Of a stretch of DNA of 64,000 bases, positions 58,345 through 64,000 are shown piece after piece. The DNA comes from Medicago truncatula (lineage: Eukaryota; Streptophyta; Magnoliopsida; Fabales; Fabaceae). The notes under the pieces were generated by a model that did no database searches, had not been told where the DNA came from, and saw only the letters and a list, made by a program, of their open reading frames with translations. The stretch covers positions 5,045,501 through 5,109,500 of the forward strand of contig NC_053042.1 in NCBI RefSeq assembly GCF_003473485.1. Direction: 5' to 3'. Every line of letters begins with the position of its first letter. Positions within the stretch are counted from its first letter, which is position 1. A program made the position numbers and the translations under genes.

Positions 58345-59330
58345 GCCACAATGGAATATCAAAAAATCATTTACAACAATTGAAACCATGAATCCAATGA
58401 CCAACACAATCAATCTTCAAGCCTCCAACAAATATTCCATGAGCACGTTGCACGAACACAACATCACCTTCACATAACTTCGAATAGTATAAAAACAAGC
58501 CATTCAAATTTTCCCACAACTCACACCAACATGACCATTAAAAAGATGTTATTTGCATATCTATCACTTGGAAAATTAATGATGTCTCAATTTTCATCAT
58601 TGTTGAAAGGGTCATACATGAGAACACTAGTCATCCCTATAAAATACAAAATCCCTTCATGTGCAACTCCAGGCAGCGAAATGGCAGACTGTGTAAAACT
58701 AAAACCATTTGGGAAGGACACTTTTTTCCCCCTCCATTGTCCTGTTTCTGTTGAGATAACAACCATTTCAAGAATGTCATTAATTGTTCCTTCAAAACAA
58801 GGAAAACGAACTACCATGAACCTGTGATGGTTGAAAGATACTTTTTTGTGTTTCCATCAATGCTATAAAATAATAAGGTTCGCAAACGAAGCCTTCGAGT
58901 ACACGGTCACGTTTATTTCTGACCGGTTTCCAGCTATGGAGGGAGTGGAAGTTTGATCCAATCTTTCGCGAGGATGTGAAAATCCAACAATTCTCGAATA
59001 TAAGGATGATTTTATCTTGTTATATTGTCGAGTTTAGGGTCGAATTTTCAGCCCAGAAAACTCTAGGAAATTTGGTTTGCAGGAGTAGAAAGATGGAGAT
59101 TGGATGAGAACCATACGAGGAGTTTACGCTTTGAGATAAAATTGAAGTGCTACTTTTCTGGTTTTCTTCTTCTTTCATTTGTTGGACCAAAGTATATTGG
59201 TGATGAAGAACTGGCCGTTCATTGAATTGGAGCTGTGAGATTATTGCTAAGAAGCGCTTTGCGATGGATTTGCATCTCACTCCTGTCTTGTATGGACACG
59301 ACTCCATATCTCCATCCATATATCATCTGA
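58345..59330 (-). pseudogene. Degenerate F-box protein gene 1
   Basis: Minus-strand pieces in order: 59319-59020 (CKSIAKRFLAIISQLQFNER, the end of an F-box and linker), about 58940-58870 (VLEGFVCEPYY), 58817-58587 (VVVIS-like MVVISTETGQWR, SLPGVAHEGILYFIG, MYDPFNN) and about 58490-58345 (YYSKLCEGDVVFVQRAHGIF). These match the usual layout of legume F-box proteins with an associated interaction domain, but frameshifts and stops separate them. The F-box start was not found. Probably dead. Confidence 0.65.
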
Positions 59331-59559
59331 TAAGTTCTCCATGTTGATTGTAGTATATATTGCTAATAGATTGTATGTTCACGAGCTATTACCTACCAAA
59401 TTTAAATTGGATAATTGATTCTGATACTTAGTTGAACAATTATGATAGCCCTTTGCCCAACTGTCAAATTATGTATTGTTGCTGACTTGATTGATCCCGG
59501 CCCCGATCACGAGGAGAAGATTGAGGGGACATGACATTTGATATCTATTAGTTGTGTAC
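59331..59559. other. Short spacer
   Basis: No gene or repeat recognised. Confidence 0.4.
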
Positions 59560-60300
59560 TTTAACCCCCTCATTCCCTTTACTTACTGCCATGTTCATAG
59601 GCCACTCTCAAAGACAGTGAGGTTCAATGTATTGACATTGCCAAGAAGGCGTTTACAGGAATGTGAGTTTGGATTGGAAATTCAGTGAACATTTAAGACA
59701 ATAGTACCTTGGTTTCAGATGTTTTATGGTCATGACGTAGGCATGATCTCATCAAATTTGGATATGTTTTAATGCTTTGCATTGACTTAACTAGTCAATG
59801 TTAAAAAATTTGATTATAATATACAATATGGCTTTCAAATATAGTAGTTAATATCAAATTTGCACGGTGCTATAACAGGGATGCCCTTCAATGGAGTAAA
59901 ATTTCGTGATCAAGTTTCTCCATGTTCAACCATCCAGCAATGGAGGAATCACTTTATTTTGTTTTTGGTTACTCTATTGTTCTTGGTACCTGCCAGGCTG
60001 CCTGTTTCATTCCATGGTGTTACATTAACCTAGGAGAGATGATTTGGTCACTTTCAGGTGGATTGTGAAATACTCTACTAGTATTTCGATTTTTAAGTGT
60101 ATGTTCATATGTTTGTGATATTCAGATTTGTTTTCCCTTTAAATATTGAAAAGCTTCTAGTAGTTGTGAATCTATGGTGTGTTACAACTTACAAGTACTA
60201 GTACTTCACTGTTTTACAAGTACCCTCACTTCAAAGATGCTGAGTGTTGAAATTATAGGAATTGATATTTTACTATGGTAAATTCATATTAATTTATGCT
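59560..60300 (+). pseudogene. Duplicated RPS11 last exon and 3' region joined to a U-box-gene tail
   Basis: 59601-59666 matches RPS11 exon 5 with its acceptor (GTTCATAG) but has lost about 31 bp, breaking the frame. The downstream 3' UTR matches 55694-56600 in order with deletions. 60050-60140 and 60240-60300 match the end and 3' UTR of the U-box gene. The intron acceptor and 3' flank show a DNA-level copy, not a retrocopy. Confidence 0.75.
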
Positions 60301-60687
60301 ACCATCCAATTTCGGTTCATTAGTTTGCCTTGTTCGAGAAAAAAAATATGCTACCATCTGTTTCAAATTGTATAAGTATCTATTTTTTCTCCCTATATAT
60401 TAAGAAAATTTTGTAGTGAACTTGATGCGTCTAATTTGTGTGAAGACCTTTCTAAAATACTCTTTGTATATTAATGTTTTTCTGGAACATCCTTTGCATA
60501 GCAGAACTGTTTCATTTCCCACCTTACTCAAGAAGTGGAGCATCGTGTGTGTAATAATCATTCGTTTAAAGTAATCGATCTGTGCTAGTTTGGATACGTT
60601 TGCTACGATGAAACGTGGTTTAACTTAAAAGTTGTGACCAAAAATTTGTGAATTCTGGTGGAACCATTATTAACATTCACCAAAAAT

Positions 60688-60757
<70 letters not shown>

Positions 60758-61497
60758 AATGTATGCAGGGATAGTTCAATGAAATCATTTTAAATTCAAA
60801 ACCAACAAGAAACAAAAAAATCAAAATAATTGACAGGCAAATTTCACAAGAATGTGTTCATTTAATCTTCATCCAACCATGTTATAAGATGCGTGTAAGA
60901 AATTTAACAAGGAATGACTTTGTTGCTTGATTTGCTGATTATTTTTTTTCTTTCATTTGTTTCATAATCATTTGGAGAGTATGAACATGAACCTTGACCT
61001 AGAAATGACCGAGTTTACCATGAATCCAACTTTCTTTATATAATCAGTGGTTGTTTCACTGCTCCATTTCACAATTCTCTTATATTGGCTCTCAAAAGGG
61101 GTTTGGTTTTGGTCTTCATATGGTTGGTTGATTCACAGCCAAGAAATCAAATCATTGTATTCTTGGAAGGGAGTTCCGATTAACGAGACAATAAGTTACA
61201 AAGAACACAGTCAATGGCATGAAAAATGAGCTTATAATTCAATTCAAAACTACATCTGCTTCGTGTGTGATCATCATTAAGGGGTCAAGACAAAAACTGT
61301 ATAAATAATTAGCAGACATTCACCAAGTGTTTCCAAATCAAATTTGGATAAATAAATTAATTAAGTCAAACCCTTTAAGCATAAAACTTCACCTTTTATT
61401 TGGCCATATCAATCGTAAATAATTAAATAGAAACATAAATAATTGTTTAATTGTTATGCCTAACTAAGACAAATATAAGTAATACCAGGAAACCTAG
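60301..61497. other. Intergenic, with (AT)31 microsatellite
   Basis: No gene seen. A perfect AT dinucleotide run occupies 60691-60752. Confidence 0.55.
60691..60752. repeat. (AT)n microsatellite
   Basis: 31 perfect AT units, likely length-polymorphic. Confidence 0.95.
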
Positions 61498-62621
61498 CTA
61501 TGTCGGAGTACTTGGAAATGAAACTAAACTGTTGACGTGAGGCCATACCTCAAAATTGCCCATGGTAATGCCCTCGATCTTTGTCAAATGTTTGGTCTTG
61601 ACATTGTAACCAAAATGTATGTGTTTGATGTCTCTTCCAAGTAGAGATACTTTAAAGATGATTTGATCGTTGATCCACAAACGAAATACCACATACAAAG
61701 TATCAAGCTCATGACCGCAAGCAGCAACATAATCAAAAGGTCCCATCTCATGATAATGAGACCATTTTCCCGTATCAAAATCCAAAATATAGATCTGAAA
61801 TGTTGTATAAAAATCTTTATGCGCAATACAAGAAAAGCGATTTCCCATCCATAAAAATCTTGCAACATGTAGAATCGTTGTAGAGAAATAAATATTCTCG
61901 TACAATAATTTCCTTGTCAACATCCATCACAATCACTTTATCATTTGTTATCCAATAAAGATCATTGCCTCCACTATAAAGTATTTGCCGAAAAAAATTC
62001 CCTTGAAGGGGAGCTTTTTTTTCTAGCTATCTCGTTCCACGAGTTATCTATTCTTATTCTTAGCACATAGAAAACATACCAGAAAGAAGCAGAAATCGCA
62101 AAAACATGTAAAAAGAAAAGCTTGAATTTGGAAGTGAGAGGAACACGTGCTATAGTACATTGATGCCTAACTATTATACGTGGCTGAGGAATTGGAAAAG
62201 GAGGAATTCTAAACCCGCGCTTGAGGATGGGGTTTGCGACGAAGATTTGTCCAGAAATACTCAAAAGCAGCAATATACCATCACAAGTACTGATTAGATG
62301 TTCTGTTTTACGAGGTGTTCCCAATTCATACCTTTCAAATTGGCCATTCACATTGTCTTTGAATTCCAAGAAATAAGAACTACCATATGTTTCACAGTTT
62401 TCAACGTAAAGACCAAGTTTAGAACGTGCACGGTGTTCACAAACTTCAAAAAAAAGGGAGCTGCCAATAGTAGCAGCCCATGATTTGCATACATACCTTG
62501 TAGAGTTAAACAGTGAGTTAATAGGAACCAAAGTAAAGATATGAAACATCAAGTCTTCAGAGAGGTTTGAAATCACTTTACAACTTTGGGCACTATTTGG
62601 ATTTTGGTTCATAGGTGTCAT
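61498..62621 (-). pseudogene. Degenerate F-box protein gene 2
   Basis: Read from 62621 leftwards. The N-terminal F-box (ISNLSEDLMFHIFTLVPINS, then STRYVCKSWAATI) is at residues about 18-50. An F-box-associated region (LISTCDGILLL, VANPILKRGFRIPPFP) follows. The frame then shifts at an A8 tract near 62015 and again near 61870-61910. The second open part (61923-61498) holds the C-terminal FYTTFQIYILDFDTGKW and HIHFGYNVKTKHLTKIEG motifs of the same family. In the correct frames the parts would form one ~370-residue protein; as written it is broken. F-box proteins link substrates to SCF ubiquitin ligases. A sequencing slip in the A8 tract could account for the first break only. Confidence 0.78.
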
Positions 62622-63286
62622 TTAGCCTGGACTTATGTAAGTGTTAGTCCATAATGGACCAATATTTATAGTCATTGGATTATATGTAAGCACAATAACA
62701 CAATATACCTCAAACATCTAAATATTTTCTTTATTCTCTCTAAATATTTCCTTGCCTTCTCTCTCTTTCTGTAATTTCAGCATTCAATCTTCAATTGTTT
62801 TCAATGAAAATCCATCGTTTTCAATCAATATTTAGAGTTTAATAATTTAACATATCTTTTATATTATAATATTAAATTAATATTTACTCATAAAATTTAT
62901 TTTATATTTATTTTCATTTACTTAAACATAACAATGAAAAACTTTTTTTATAAAAGATAGCAATGAACAGTCAAAGAATGTATTATTTATTATTAATGCT
63001 ATTACTATTCTTTTGAAAAGGATAATTGTATCTTTTCTTATTAAAAAAAAATGTACCTTTTCTCCCATTTGTAAAAAAAATGTCCTTTTCTCCTAAAAAA
63101 AAAACTTGTATGCTTCGTAAAAATAAAATCAAATAACATATGCAGGTGTCCAATAATTACAGTAACAAATTCATTAAAAAAAAAAAAAAAAGTGCAAATA
63201 CCAACAAAAAATAATTACTGTAACAAATTTTTCAAGAAAAAAAACAAGTACCATAACAATATGTAGTATTTTAAATTATAATAATT
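62622..63286. other. AT-rich intergenic DNA left of the SINE
   Basis: Long A and T runs, no gene. It includes the upstream region of the F-box pseudogene. Confidence 0.5.
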
Positions 63287-63434
63287 TTTTTTTTTTTTTT
63301 TTTTTGTCTTAGATGAAGTGGTAATCCACTGAAAATAAACTCACACACAACTGTGAGGTCCCGGGTTCGAACCCGGGTCATGACGTCCGGCCTTGCAATT
63401 TCGGCATTTGCCAGCTGAGCTAGGACTTCTAGAC
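63287..63434 (-). mobile_element. tRNA-derived SINE with 18-bp target duplication
   Basis: On the minus strand: box A TAGCTCAGCTGGCAAATG, box B GGGTTCGAACCCGGG, 3' poly-A (T run 63287-63305). Flanked by TTTTAAATTATAATAATT at 63269-63286 and 63435-63452. Intact ends and perfect duplication suggest recent insertion. Confidence 0.85.
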
Positions 63435-64000
63435 TTTTAAATTATAATAATTATAAAGGGTAAAAATGATTTTTTTATAAAATGATAAGAAAATATGGGT
63501 TAGATTTAGTGTTTATAGACCATGATAAGATTTAGGGATTCATATAATCTAACCATTGAAAAATTGGTCCATCATGGACCAATATTTTCATGGGTTCATT
63601 TTATAAGGAACCTTGATTCATATTCTTCTTTGCCCGATAATTCCAGTTAGACTGTGAATCATAGCAAATGGACTCCTTTGTATATTGACTGCATATAGTA
63701 TAATCCCAACAGGCATTAGTTCAGCCAACATAGCAAATACGTTTTAGAGTGAAGACACAATTTAGTTCCTCGAAAAATAATACCAAACTAGTATCTAGTT
63801 GGGGACAAATTAGATACTCCCCCCTCTGTTCAATGAGTCAACATAAGTTGATGTATTTGATACAAATTTTGAATCAAATACGTTAATTTTTATTGACCAA
63901 TTTTTGTTTATATTTTGGGACAGAGGGGGTACTAGTACTGGTTAGTCCCAGAGTCCGAAACTGATTGTCCTCTGTATAAAAATGTTATAGACTATTTTGG
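63435..64000. other. Intergenic, with a Stowaway MITE
   Basis: No gene. The MITE lies at 63815-63931. Confidence 0.5.
63815..63931. mobile_element. Stowaway-type MITE (117 bp)
   Basis: Ends TACTCCCCCCTCTGTTC and GGGACAGAGGGGGTA, inverted, with TA at each edge, as in plant Stowaway elements. Confidence 0.7.

Noticed and set aside
61047..61229. 60-residue ORF beside the F-box pseudogene
   Set aside because: No family match, no coding-like composition beyond an open frame in AT-rich DNA.

Overview
The window is plant nuclear DNA, almost certainly from a galegoid (IRLC) legume such as Medicago truncatula or a close relative. The evidence is spliceosomal introns, a nuclear tRNA-Asp, a phytosulfokine precursor, a cytosolic ribosomal protein gene with a telo-box, cysteine-rich defensin-like genes, and very large Ogre/Tat-type Ty3/gypsy retrotransposons. 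No bacterial or organellar signal was seen.

Positions 1-34926 are one three-level nest of LTR retrotransposons. Level 1 (outermost, minus strand, left LTR cut by the window edge) is a Tekay/Del-like chromovirus: LTR 1-532 (partial) and 32789-34926, pol ORF 574-3546, gag deleted. Level 2 (plus strand, 3554-32546, target duplication CCTAC, LTRs 2028 and 2036 bp), called element A here, is a non-autonomous Ogre/Tat derivative. It keeps a broken gag, an intron relic and the integrase tail, but has no protease, reverse transcriptase or RNase H. Level 3 (plus strand, 8147-26782, target duplication GGCGG, LTRs both 3507 bp), called element B, is an apparently complete Ogre-type element inside A. Its parts are a tRNA-Arg primer site, an extra ORF1, gag-protease, a 284-bp intron that removes the gag-pro stop and keeps frame, pol with two RNase H domains and integrase, a long 3' UTR and a polypurine tract.

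A and B differ greatly in LTR sequence and coding content but share a set of RNA-structure-like elements whose stems change in a compensatory way. These are a double hairpin near the end of the LTR, a conserved leader block, an array of tetraloop hairpins after pol, tandem arrays of 54-60-bp hairpin units, and a hairpin that runs into the polypurine tract. This shared cis-acting set is the most interesting signal in the window. It fits an autonomous element (B) and a parasite (A) using the same machinery.

Positions 34927-64000 are gene-containing chromosome arm DNA. They hold a head-to-head pair of defensin-like genes in a large inverted duplication (35672-38133), tRNA-Asp(GTC), a phytosulfokine gene (42333-42753) with an orphan copy of its promoter 2.1 kb downstream, a PUB30/31-like U-box E3 ligase (51474-52778), a five-exon 40S ribosomal protein S11 gene (53952-55693), a hAT-type insertion, a duplicated RPS11/U-box 3' tail, and two degenerate F-box genes on the minus strand. 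SINEs, MITEs and low-complexity AT-rich DNA fill the spaces. Distances and identities were read by eye and no alignment was run.
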